64,000 bases of DNA from Bacteroidota bacterium (GTDB lineage Bacteria; Bacteroidota; Bacteroidia; NS11-12g; UBA955): positions 1 to 64,000 of the forward strand of contig JANXMZ010000071.1 in NCBI GenBank assembly GCA_025354385.1. Direction: 5' to 3'. The translations under genes and the position numbers were made by a program. Positions 6,844 to 14,619 of this stretch are shown piece by piece (within the stretch, counting starts at the first letter, position 1; every line of letters starts with the position of its first letter). The notes beneath the pieces were generated by a model that saw nothing but the letters and a program-made list of their open reading frames with translations, had not been told where the DNA came from and did not search any database.

Positions 6844-8612
6844 CCGGTATGAGCTTTTGTTACGTTATATAAAAATTTTTGCATGTCCCAGGCCGCGGTA
6901 GGACAACGTTCGGCACAAAGGCCACAATGTAAACACATGTCTTCATCTTTCACCATTACCCTTTGTGTTTTTAATGGACCTGATACATACAAATCCTGTG
7001 TTAAATTTTCTGCAGGTACCTTCAACATTTTTCTTAAATCGGGCTCGGGTGCATTGCTTGTAAAGGTGATACATGCTGTTGGGCAAATATCCACACAAGC
7101 ATCACACTCTATGCATTTATTATCTGTAAATACAGTTTGTATATCGCAGTTCAAACAGCGCTGTGCTTCCTTATATCCATCTAAAGGACTATAGCCCAAT
7201 TCGACTTCTTTTTTGCGATTGCTAAGGGTTACTTTCTTATCCGCTTGAGGTACGAGGTAACGTATATCGGTAACCACTTCGCTTTCGTAAGCCCATTCAT
7301 GCAATCCCATTTTTTGACTCACCAAATTGACATAGGGTGAAGGACGATTGGTGAGCGCTTCGCTTCTACAAAATAAATCTATAGAAATTGCCGCCTGATG
7401 ACCATGGGCCACTGCAGTAATTACATTCTTAGGGCCCCATGCTGCATCGCCTCCAAAAAACACTTTGGGGTGAGTAGATGCAAAAGTTTTTTCATTTACA
7501 ATGGGCATGTTCCATTTATCAAATTCAACCCCGGCATCGCGCTCTATCCAAGGAAAACTATTCTCTTGACCAATGGCTACCAATACATCATCTGCTTCTA
7601 TAAAAACATCGGGCTCTCCAGTTGGTACTAATTTTCTTTTGTCATCTTCCATCACAGCTTTTACTTTTTCGAACAGCATGCCTTTCAAAACACCATCTTC
7701 TATCACAAAAGTTTTAGGCACATGGTTATCTATAATTGGAATATCTTCGTGTTGGGCATCTTCTTTTTCCCAAGGCGAAGCTTTCATCTCCGCAAAGGGA
7801 CTGCGCACTACCACTTTTACTTGTTCGCCACCCAACCTGCGGGCCGTGCGACAGCAGTCCATGGCGGTATTTCCGCCCCCCAATACAATTACATTTTTAC
7901 CAATTTTATTGGTGTGTTCGAAGGCAACAGAGGCCAACCAATTAATACCAATATGAATATTTTTTGAAGCTTCTTGTCTTCCTGGAATTTCTAAATCACG
8001 GCCTTTAGGTGCACCCGTGCCAACAAAAATAGCATCGTATCCTTTTTCTAACGTACTTTTTAAACTGTCTACATAATGGTTAAAATGGCTGTGAATGCCT
8101 AGGTCTAAAATATAATTAACTTCTTCATTCAAAACTGTTTCGGGCAAACGGAAAGAAGGGATTTGACTGCGCATAAAACCACCGCCTAATTTTTGCTCAT
8201 CGTATACATGTATTTCATAACCAAGTGGGGCCAAATCACGGGCAACTGTTAGCGCTGCAGGACCAGCACCAATCAAGGCAATTTTTTTGCCATTGGGTTT
8301 AAATGGCCCTTGTGGCATCAAGTGTTTGATATCACCTTTATTATCTGCCGCTACGCGTTTTAAACGACAAATGGCGACAGGTTCTTCTTCTACCCTACCT
8401 CTTCGGCAGGCTGGTTCGCAAGGTCTATCGCAAGTGCGGCCAAGTACGCCAGGGAACACATTAGAATCCCAATTAACCATATAGGCTTCGGCATACTTTT
8501 CTTGTGAAATTAACCTTATGTATTCTGGTACCGGTGTGTGGGCAGGGCAGGCGTACTGGCAATCCACCACTTTGTGAAAATATTCAGGGTCTTTGATATT
8601 GGTTGGCTCCAT
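6834..8612 (-). CDS. FAD/NAD(P)-dependent oxidoreductase with two 4Fe-4S clusters (GltD-like)
   Basis: A 592-residue protein resembling the small subunit of glutamate synthase with an added C-terminal ferredoxin domain. The N-terminal Fe-S region has CQYACP (C18, C22) and TCDRPCEPACRRG. A dinucleotide-binding site (IALIGAGPAALTVARDLA) is at about residue 112, a second Rossmann site (VIVLGGGNTAMDCCRTARRL) near the middle, and two CxxCxxCxxxCP motifs at the C-terminus (CIECDACVDICP and CLHCGLCAERCP). The start is set at ATG 8612 because family members begin close to this MEPTN; the ATG at 8666 would add an unlikely Gly-rich leader. It heads the korAB operon, suggesting it links the ferredoxin pool and NAD(P)H for KorAB. 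The direction of electron flow is inferred. Confidence 0.88.
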   Translation of the reverse strand: MEPTNIKDPEYFHKVVDCQYACPAHTPVPEYIRLISQEKYAEAYMVNWDSNVFPGVLGRTCDRPCEPACRRGRVEEEPVAICRLKRVAADNKGDIKHLMPQGPFKPNGKKIALIGAGPAALTVARDLAPLGYEIHVYDEQKLGGGFMRSQIPSFRLPETVLNEEVNYILDLGIHSHFNHYVDSLKSTLEKGYDAIFVGTGAPKGRDLEIPGRQEASKNIHIGINWLASVAFEHTNKIGKNVIVLGGGNTAMDCCRTARRLGGEQVKVVVRSPFAEMKASPWEKEDAQHEDIPIIDNHVPKTFVIEDGVLKGMLFEKVKAVMEDDKRKLVPTGEPDVFIEADDVLVAIGQENSFPWIERDAGVEFDKWNMPIVNEKTFASTHPKVFFGGDAAWGPKNVITAVAHGHQAAISIDLFCRSEALTNRPSPYVNLVSQKMGLHEWAYESEVVTDIRYLVPQADKKVTLSNRKKEVELGYSPLDGYKEAQRCLNCDIQTVFTDNKCIECDACVDICPTACITFTSNAPEPDLRKMLKVPAENLTQDLYVSGPLKTQRVMVKDEDMCLHCGLCAERCPTAAWDMQKFLYNVTKAHTGCL

Positions 8613-8780
8613 GATTAATCTTTTTTTGAATGCATTGCATATTAAAATCAATCCCCCACCCCCCATTCTGCACGCATATACCTTACCACTGGTGAAAGAA
8701 ATCCGTTAACAATTTTGTAAAAATAGGATATTTCAATATACAAAAAACAGTCTGGGGAAAAAATATTGAATTTTGTGATG

Positions 8781-8832
8781 AAACGTCACACTGAGTTTAT
8801 CGAAACGTCACACTGAGTTTATCGAAGTGTGA
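8781..8832. repeat. Tandem 22-base repeat with REP-like hairpin
   Basis: Two identical 22-base copies, 8781-8802 and 8803-8824, abut exactly. The second copy is followed by AAGTGTGA, so TCACACT (8808-8814) pairs with AGTGTGA (8826-8832) around a GAGTTTATCGA loop. The layout (an ACTGAG...ATCGAAGT-type hairpin in an intergenic gap) matches the short palindromic REP elements that are dispersed in many Bacteroidota genomes. The rest of the gap 8667-9109 is non-coding, with a further CTTTG-containing repeat at 8981-9027. Confidence 0.7.
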
Positions 8833-8980
8833 GTTTATGCTCCAGCACGGAAGCAAAGCGTATAGATTTTGTGATTGTATACATTGAGCATTAGAGCAAT
8901 TCGCTGCGCTCCATAAGTGGAGAACAATTTAAACCCGTTTTACCACATGAGGGCAAAAAAGGGGAGTGGGTTGTGCTGAT

Positions 8981-9027
8981 TGTCTGCGAACTTTGTGCGG
9001 CTTTGCTTCGCGTTCTTTGCGTTAAAA
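8981..9027. repeat. Short irregular CTTTGxxxxG-type repeat
   Basis: CTTTG recurs at 8991, 9001 and 9015, each within a TGCG/GCGTT context, ending in GCGTTAAAAAAA. It lies in the non-coding gap between the flavoprotein gene and the DUF1801 gene. Similar degenerate tandem strings are common between Bacteroidota genes. No coding potential or clear hairpin was seen. Confidence 0.45.
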
Positions 9028-9109
9028 AAAATGGATTTTAATATCTTTAAATATTAAAAACACCAATGCCTAAAATAAAATTTAGATTTTATTTTCTCCT
9101 TTCTGCCTT

Positions 9110-9535
9110 TTAATCCCGTGACTCAAACCCAAATTGTATGGCTTCCTTGAGTATTTCAACATTGATATCTTTTAGCATTTTGAATTTAATGCAATAGCCG
9201 CTCACGCTGGCTTTGCCAAGTGCTTTGCCATAAGTTTGCGCTAAGTAGGTCTTGTCTGCAATACCAATAATATAAACGGAGATTCCTGTTTTGTTGGCAC
9301 TGATACCAATTTGATAAAACTCCCTGCTTGTTCCATCCGCATATTTTATGATCTGAAATCCATATCCAATATTAGGATTAGATACAATTTTATTTTCACT
9401 GTTTTTGCCATCCATGAACCATAACTTACAAGCTGGCATTACTTCCAAAATAATTTGGTGCAATGCTTGCATATCGCTGCGTTTTGGTTCTGTCTGAATG
9501 ACTATATAATCTTTGATTTGTTCTTGTATGTTCAT
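9110..9535 (-). CDS. DUF1801 domain protein
   Basis: A 141-residue protein matching the DUF1801 (YdhG-like) family over its whole length. The family signature is clear: early QxEPKRSDMQALHQ, then MPACKLWFMDGKN, NPNIGYG, DGTSREFYQIGISANKTGIS and the C-terminal KASVSGYCIKFKMLKDIN. Members are small cytoplasmic proteins of unknown biochemical role, sometimes proposed to bind metal or ligand. It stands alone: a 440-base repeat-bearing gap lies downstream and 213 bases separate it from the GT32 gene upstream. No signal peptide or membrane segment. Confident on family, no claim on function. Confidence 0.85.
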   Translation of the reverse strand: MNIQEQIKDYIVIQTEPKRSDMQALHQIILEVMPACKLWFMDGKNSENKIVSNPNIGYGFQIIKYADGTSREFYQIGISANKTGISVYIIGIADKTYLAQTYGKALGKASVSGYCIKFKMLKDINVEILKEAIQFGFESRD

Positions 9536-9748
9536 ATAAAATACAGGCCACTAATTTACTACTTTTTATCAATCGCGTTGTGTTAAGGAATTTAAAAATA
9601 TGTCAAGATGCTTAAAAAAACAAGTGATTCAGACGAAAAAAACCTGCGTTGATTTTGAGCGATTGCACAGAATAAAGCAAGAGGAAAGATACTTTGTTGT
9701 AAGGGCAAAGGACAAATTGACAAGGAATGGAATAATCCGTTTAAATCC

Positions 9749-10480
9749 CTACTCCACCTCCACCAAAATAGGTTGTAATTTTTTGCTCTCTGCCAATACA
9801 GGTCGCGCCAATGTGTGTATTTCTGAATTTTGTTTCAATACACCCTGTGTCACTTGCGCCTTTTTCCAATGCTCATCACCTTGGTATAAAAAGAATTTAC
9901 TCATAGCATAATGAAACTTAAAACAGCCTTCATAATCAATGCCCATTAAACGATAGGGAATGGTGTGATCCTGCCCTAAACACTCATTAATGGCAAGGGT
10001 ATATACCGTTGGGCCGGTCATGCGATGCACATCATTCGGGTAGCGATTCGTGCGGATATTTTCCAGCATTAGTTCTAAGGTCTTTTTCAAAAAGGGATGC
10101 CCTGCCCTAAACACCAAGGCCCATTGCACACAAATGCCCGGGTGGCATTCCATGGCAACTAATGCCTCATCTGTTGGCTTTATTAATGAATCTAGTGGCG
10201 CTATGGAAAGACTGTCGATGTCCAAATAAACACCCCCTCTTTTATACAAAATGGCGTATCTAAAAAAATCGGCTTTGGCGGCTCCTATATTAATTTTCTG
10301 ATAAAGGCTAAGCACCTCATCACTATACTCAATAGCAATAAAATTTTCAATGCGTTCATCATCATAAAATTCATATCGGTAATTGGGATTTTTTTTCTTT
10401 AATCGTGCGATGTGCCATTGGGTGACAATTGGCAAATCAGCGGTTTTGAAAGTTTGGTAAATAATTTTTGGAATAAACAT
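9749..10480 (-). CDS. GT32-type glycosyltransferase (capsular polysaccharide/OCH1-like)
   Basis: A 243-residue protein of the glycosyltransferase family often called GT32 or glycosyltransferase sugar-binding region containing DXD motif. It opens with IPKIIYQTFKT, the typical family start, and has KADFFRYAILYKRGGVYLDIDS, where D87 and D89 form the metal-binding DXD. It probably transfers a hexose to a surface glycan or lipid. No membrane segment is seen, so it would work at the cytoplasmic face. It is a single-gene unit flanked by gaps; the 236-base upstream gap 10481-10716 shows nothing further. The acceptor cannot be deduced. Confidence 0.85.
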   Translation of the reverse strand: MFIPKIIYQTFKTADLPIVTQWHIARLKKKNPNYRYEFYDDERIENFIAIEYSDEVLSLYQKINIGAAKADFFRYAILYKRGGVYLDIDSLSIAPLDSLIKPTDEALVAMECHPGICVQWALVFRAGHPFLKKTLELMLENIRTNRYPNDVHRMTGPTVYTLAINECLGQDHTIPYRLMGIDYEGCFKFHYAMSKFFLYQGDEHWKKAQVTQGVLKQNSEIHTLARPVLAESKKLQPILVEVE

Positions 10481-10716
10481 AAGGTATAAAGATTAAACAA
10501 GTGGATGGATTCGATAATTTAAAAAACCGCTGCAGGTTCTCTAAAAAATGAATCGATAGTCGTACAGAATTAATGACTTTCATAAAAAGTAAACGAAGCC
10601 TTATTATTCAATATTGCACGCTCTGTTTTTGATGACATAAATATGACTAAACTCCTTTGCATTTGCACTAATATTCCTATACTTTAAACACAGAAGTATT
10701 TCATAATTAAAACTTA

Positions 10717-11137
10717 CTAAAGCAAAAAAATCACCAACATAAAATTAGTGGATTTTTTTTCAATAGTTTTACCAATTGATTGTTTTACCAACTTAATAAC
10801 TTGACTTTGATTGCCATTTAAATTTTTACAAAATAAAATACCTACTACCGCTTCCTTTAAATCAATTTTCAATTCATAACCTGACAAAATAACAAGCTCA
10901 ATTTTTTGTCCAAGGGTATTTTTAATTTCTATCTGTCTATTCATAATAGTCCCTGCAATTTTAAAGATACCAGTTCCCGGATTTGGAATGGCATACAGGG
11001 TATTTTGATTATAATTGTAAACGACCAGTCCTTTGCAACTGCCTGTTCCACCTTTATGTTAGATAGTGTTGGTATAAGTCATTGTGGGGGTTTGCGGGCT
11101 GACATTACTCACCGTTCCCATTTAACTGGCCATAAAC
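10717..11137 (-). pseudogene. Decayed T9SS cargo gene, C-terminal sorting-domain remnant
   Basis: Reading leftward, the frame before and after ATG 10944 spells a type A T9SS sorting domain: YAIPNPGTGIFKI, then IEIKNTLGQKIEL, YELKIDLKEAVVGILF, and NGNQSQVIKLVKQ where such domains normally end. The relic is interrupted. A TAA stop follows TYTNTI near 11058, and the segment VYGQLNGNG further upstream is in another frame from VSPQTPTMTYTNT. The chain also runs about 20 codons past the canonical end. The N-terminal part of the original protein is absent. The family match is from motif knowledge; the interruptions are directly seen. Confidence 0.7.
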
Positions 11138-11390
11138 TCTGTTAGGAAGCAAAATTCCAAAGATGCACACGGAAAGTATGCAAATGTTAATATGATACCG
11201 TTCCGTTATAATTAAATTTTGAAGGTTATAAATTTATTCGATATACAATTTTAGGAATAAATGAAGGCAATTGATACCAATTGTAACAAAATGTTAACTT
11301 GTTTTTACAAAAGATTTACATCCAATCTGCAACAAAAAAATAACACGAATAAAATCAGGACCTTTCAATAGATGAAAATGTGAATACAAA

Positions 11391-11816
11391 CTATGTATGA
11401 CCAATGGAAACTCTATCTATATCTTTAATGGCATCTACAATGCATTTGCCTTGCCATTTTACAATGCGATTGGCATTTTTTCTTACTATGTCAGAAGTTT
11501 TGTCGTTAGACCATGGTTGAATGGCAATAATTGGTTTACCGTAAGCACGGGCCACCTCAATTTCCTTCTCAATCCATTTATCGTAGTAGGAATATACCCC
11601 CGCCAAAATAATAAGGCAGGTTGATCTTTTAATTTTCTCTGTAATGGCAGATAAAAGCTGTTGATCTGTACCAGTTTCGTGAATAGGATCCTTCTTAGGA
11701 ATGTATAAACTCTGATAGTCCAATCCCAACTTATCGAGGAAACGCACCATGGTGTCTTTGGCATCGTGGTAGGTCCATGAATGACTAATAAATAGGCGGT
11801 GTGCTTTCTGTATCAT
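11391..11816 (-). CDS. ThsB-like TIR-domain protein (DUF1863), orphan
   Basis: A 141-residue single-domain protein of the MTH538/ThsB TIR-like family. It begins RLFISHSWTYHDA, has the family DPIHETGTDQQL segment, a hydrophobic core strand (TCLIILAGVYSYY), and KWIEKEIEVARAYGKPIIAI with the conserved Glu in the position of the TIR catalytic residue, then RIVKWQGKCIVDAI. In Thoeris defence, ThsB makes a nucleotide signal on phage infection that activates the NADase ThsA. No ThsA-like gene lies next to it here: the neighbours are a T9SS relic and a DUF4139 gene. It may be an orphan sensor, act with a partner elsewhere, or serve another role. Gap 11138-11390 shows nothing. Confidence 0.85.
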   Translation of the reverse strand: MIQKAHRLFISHSWTYHDAKDTMVRFLDKLGLDYQSLYIPKKDPIHETGTDQQLLSAITEKIKRSTCLIILAGVYSYYDKWIEKEIEVARAYGKPIIAIQPWSNDKTSDIVRKNANRIVKWQGKCIVDAIKDIDRVSIGHT

Positions 11817-12197
11817 ATCTTTAGAAGTTTTTTATTAAAGTTTTAGTTAGTAAAAATGTTTTAGTTTTAACAAAATTATCATGAATTTTATAAATATGAA
11901 AATGCCCTGTAATAAAATTCGAAAAAAATGAAATCAAATACCCAACTATTTGTTTTTAAACAATTTACAGAATTTTAAAAAGTACTTTTTACTCATAAGA
12001 GTATTTAATACTAAAAAATGAAGACTATTTTATGACACAAAAAAGATTAAAAACTGCTTGTTTTTACGTTAAAAAACCATAAAGCTGTTTATTTTATCAT
12101 TTACTATTTTATTCAAAATATTCTATTTATACAATTTTTAGTTTTTTCATTTCCATTTTCATCTCTAAAGGTATTAAACCCAAAATACGCCTTATTT
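11817..12197. other. AT-rich divergent intergenic region
   Basis: 381 bases between the divergent ThsB-like and DUF4139 genes. No gene is supported. It contains two small perfect palindromes: a 16-base one at 11976-11991 with core AAAGTACTTT, and a 13-base one at 12000-12012 (AGTATTTAATACT). Promoters for both flanking genes must lie here, but I could not place a clean -7 element. Confidence 0.4.
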
Positions 12198-13889
12198 ATG
12201 AAATCAATTCTCATCTCCCTCCTATTAATCTGCACCCTTTCGGGCTTTGCGCAAAACACCAAAACCATTAAACCCAAACCCTCTAAAGCCATTGTTTATT
12301 TGAGCGGTGCAGAAATCGGCTATTTCGAAAGCCTTAACCTACCCGCAGGAAGTAGCGAAATTATTTTTGAAGGTGTTTCTCCATATGTAGATGAGAATAC
12401 CATCTCTGCCTATTTTAAAGGTGGACTGGTAATTGACACCAAAAAATCCATGCGCTATCCCGAGCCACCTAAAAATCCAAATCTCGAAGACAAATATGCA
12501 AAAACAATTAGCCGCCTTAACGATTCTTTGGCCGAGTTGGTTTATCTGGTTAAAGACTGTACCAATAAACAAACGGCTTACCAAAAGGAACGCAACCTAT
12601 TGCTCAACAATCGCCTTATTCGTGGCGAGTTCGCCCGCGATTCATTGAATCTCTTAAAATCAACTTTAGATTTATTGCGCTACCGCCTCTCTAACATAGA
12701 CGAGTTGGAATTAGCCATCGAACGAAAAGTTGATAAATTATATAAGCTTCAAAATGAACTCAACCAACGCAAAAATTATTTCGTATTAATGCAAAGCGAA
12801 GGGGCTCCCATCGTTAATCCAGATATGTACAACCCCGTTTACCAAATCATTGTAACCATAGAAACCGAGCAAGCTGTTACAGGCAATCTTAGCCTAAAAT
12901 ATTATGTGCCACATGCTGGTTGGTTGCCCGTTTACGATATCCAAGCCGTATCTGGAAAAGATAAAATACAATTGGTGTACCGTGCACAAGTGTATCAAAA
13001 TACGGGTCTCGATTGGAAGGATATAGCCTTAACACTTTCTACCAGCAACCCCGCCATTGGAAATACCAAGCCCGCGCTTACCGAATGGAATCTTTACTTT
13101 GGCTATCCTAACAGTTATGTAGATCAAATCAATAAATCTAAAGCACCAGCAACCATGGGTTATAATAATAACATGAACTACAAATCGCTTGAACAAAAAA
13201 AATTGCAACTGGCCGATAAAGAAGGGAATGATGATGATGTGGGTTTACCCGCCACCCCAATTTTTAATATGAATGATAATTTATTGCGCACGGAATATGA
13301 AATCAAAACCAAATATTCCATAGCAGGTGATAATAAAGCACACAATGTGATTATTAATAATGTAGAAATACCGGTTTCTCTCGCTTACATGGCGGTTCCC
13401 AAACTCGATAAAGATGCATTCTTGATGGGCAAGGTGGTGAATTGGGAAGACTTGAACCTTATACCAGGCGCAGCTAAAATTTATTTTGACGAATCTTATA
13501 TTGGTTCAACCACTATAGATCCTGTAAGTACAAAGGACACCTTATATATAAATCTAGGTCGCGATAAATCTATTATTATAAAACGCCAGAATGTTAAAGA
13601 AAAATGTAAGGAAACCAATACAGGCGACTACCGCATCATTTCCAAAACCATAGAAATAACAGTGCGAAATACCAAAGGCATTAACCTCAATTTTGAGATT
13701 GAAGATCAAATTCCAATTACCACCGACCCCAATATCAAAATTATGCTTGGAGACAATGACGATGCCATTTACAACGAAGTAACTGGCAAGCTAATATGGA
13801 AACTCAACATTAAACCAAAAGACTCTAAAAAAGTACGCTTCACTTACGAAATAAAATATCCAAAAGACAAATTAATTCCTGGTTTATAA
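12198..13889 (+). CDS. DUF4139 / mucoidy-inhibitor (MuiA)-family protein
   Basis: A 563-residue secreted protein. Residues 1-18 are a signal peptide ending ...LSGFAQ. Residues about 30-110 form the N-terminal DUF4140 domain (SKAIVYLSGAEIGYFESLNL, LPAGSSEIIFEGVSPYVDE), followed by a long coiled coil at about 100-190. The DUF4139 beta domain runs from about 215 to the end, with the typical YYVPHAGWLPVYDIQA and YRAQVYQNTGLDWKDIALTL. The family is named after MuiA-type proteins; its molecular job is not known, but the location is periplasmic or surface. It stands alone, with a GC-rich island downstream. A small TTATAAT/ATTATAA palindrome overlaps its stop codon. Confidence 0.88.
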   Translation: MKSILISLLLICTLSGFAQNTKTIKPKPSKAIVYLSGAEIGYFESLNLPAGSSEIIFEGVSPYVDENTISAYFKGGLVIDTKKSMRYPEPPKNPNLEDKYAKTISRLNDSLAELVYLVKDCTNKQTAYQKERNLLLNNRLIRGEFARDSLNLLKSTLDLLRYRLSNIDELELAIERKVDKLYKLQNELNQRKNYFVLMQSEGAPIVNPDMYNPVYQIIVTIETEQAVTGNLSLKYYVPHAGWLPVYDIQAVSGKDKIQLVYRAQVYQNTGLDWKDIALTLSTSNPAIGNTKPALTEWNLYFGYPNSYVDQINKSKAPATMGYNNNMNYKSLEQKKLQLADKEGNDDDVGLPATPIFNMNDNLLRTEYEIKTKYSIAGDNKAHNVIINNVEIPVSLAYMAVPKLDKDAFLMGKVVNWEDLNLIPGAAKIYFDESYIGSTTIDPVSTKDTLYINLGRDKSIIIKRQNVKEKCKETNTGDYRIISKTIEITVRNTKGINLNFEIEDQIPITTDPNIKIMLGDNDDAIYNEVTGKLIWKLNIKPKDSKKVRFTYEIKYPKDKLIPGL

Positions 13890-13897
13890 TTATTATA

Positions 13898-14048
13898 AGG
13901 GCGCCATTTACCACTATCCGCTAAAGGTTGGTCGGCAGCCAGCAGCGATTTGCAAAGTGTTTCAAGTAGCTTCCTGCCGGTCGCTCTTGCACCACAGCAA
14001 AACCGCCAATGCTGGCATTGCCCAACCTGCCGCTGCTATTGGGGGCGC
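13898..14048. repeat. GC-rich structured non-coding island
   Basis: About 150 bases with roughly 57 percent G+C (my hand count), against surroundings near one third. It starts GGGCGCC and ends GGGGGCGC, so GCGCC near 13901 can pair with GGCGC near 14044. AGGTTGG (about 13925) can pair with CCAACCT (about 14020), and CAATGC-TG-GCATTG forms an inner hairpin. No frame looks coding. This is best read as a dispersed repeat or mobile non-coding element; it could also be a structured RNA. Confidence 0.5.
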
Positions 14049-14083
14049 ATAAAATAAGTTGCTAGGTCTTATAACAGGTTCTT

Positions 14084-14091
14084 TATATTTG
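14084..14091 (+). promoter_or_regulatory. -7 element of the Clp-N gene
   Basis: TATATTTG matches the Bacteroidota -7 consensus. TTG at 14059-14061 lies 22 bases upstream as a possible -33 element. The ATG at 14102 is only 10 bases after the box, so the transcript has almost no leader. Confidence 0.55.
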
Positions 14092-14101
14092 TTTACAATT
14101 C

Positions 14102-14614
14102 ATGAACTTCAACAAGCAAATATTAGATATAACTAAAGGAAGCAGAGCCATGGCAATGGCCTTGGGCGACGACCATATTTCCTCCTATCATTTTCTCTTG
14201 GCAGTTGAAAGGCATGAAAACAGTTGTGCTACTATTTTCCACTCAAATAATCTATCATTCAACGCGCTTTATGAAGCACTTAAAAAAGATATTCCAACCG
14301 ATCTAGGCAACTATTACCTGACAAAAGAATTAGAAAACACCTACCTCTGCTCCGCTTATTATGCATGGGTTTACAGGAGTCGCGATATAGGCATCGAACA
14401 TTTTATTTTAGCTATGTTGACCAACAAAAAAAGTTTAGCGGGGCAATATCTGTCTAACCAGCTAATCACATATCAAAGCTTTAAAATAGAATGCGAAAAA
14501 AACAATGTTTGGCATGCCAAAATTTTGTTTGAAAAGCTAGGACAAAATTCACTGTTTGTACTGTTAAGAATTCCTAAATTAATGAGCCGTATGATTCGTC
14601 GTTATTACTTATAA
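14102..14614 (+). CDS. Stand-alone Clp N-terminal (Clp-R) domain protein
   Basis: A 170-residue protein whose first 140 residues look like the double repeat of the ClpA/ClpC N domain. Repeat 1 is SRAMAMALGDDHISSYHFLL and the following helix; repeat 2 is SRDIGIEHFILAMLTNKKSL. In full Clp ATPases this domain binds adaptors and substrates. Here no AAA+ module follows. The C-terminus is basic (LMSRMIRRYYL). It may modulate a Clp protease, as ClpS- or ClpN-like stand-alone proteins do, but this is inference. It is convergent with the gene ending at 14620 and has its own promoter. Confidence 0.72.
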   Translation: MNFNKQILDITKGSRAMAMALGDDHISSYHFLLAVERHENSCATIFHSNNLSFNALYEALKKDIPTDLGNYYLTKELENTYLCSAYYAWVYRSRDIGIEHFILAMLTNKKSLAGQYLSNQLITYQSFKIECEKNNVWHAKILFEKLGQNSLFVLLRIPKLMSRMIRRYYL

Positions 14615-14619
14615 GCATA

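Noticed and set aside
8613..8666. Upstream ATG (8666) for the flavoprotein
   Set aside because: It adds a Gly-rich, then hydrophobic leader not found in the family, which begins near MEPTN at 8612.
8781..8824. Possible CRISPR repeat
   Set aside because: The two 22-base units abut with no spacer and there are only two; this is a tandem REP-like repeat.
9600..9911. 103-codon frame overlapping the 3' end of the GT32 gene
   Set aside because: Half of it is antisense to a clear glycosyltransferase and it has no recognisable protein features.
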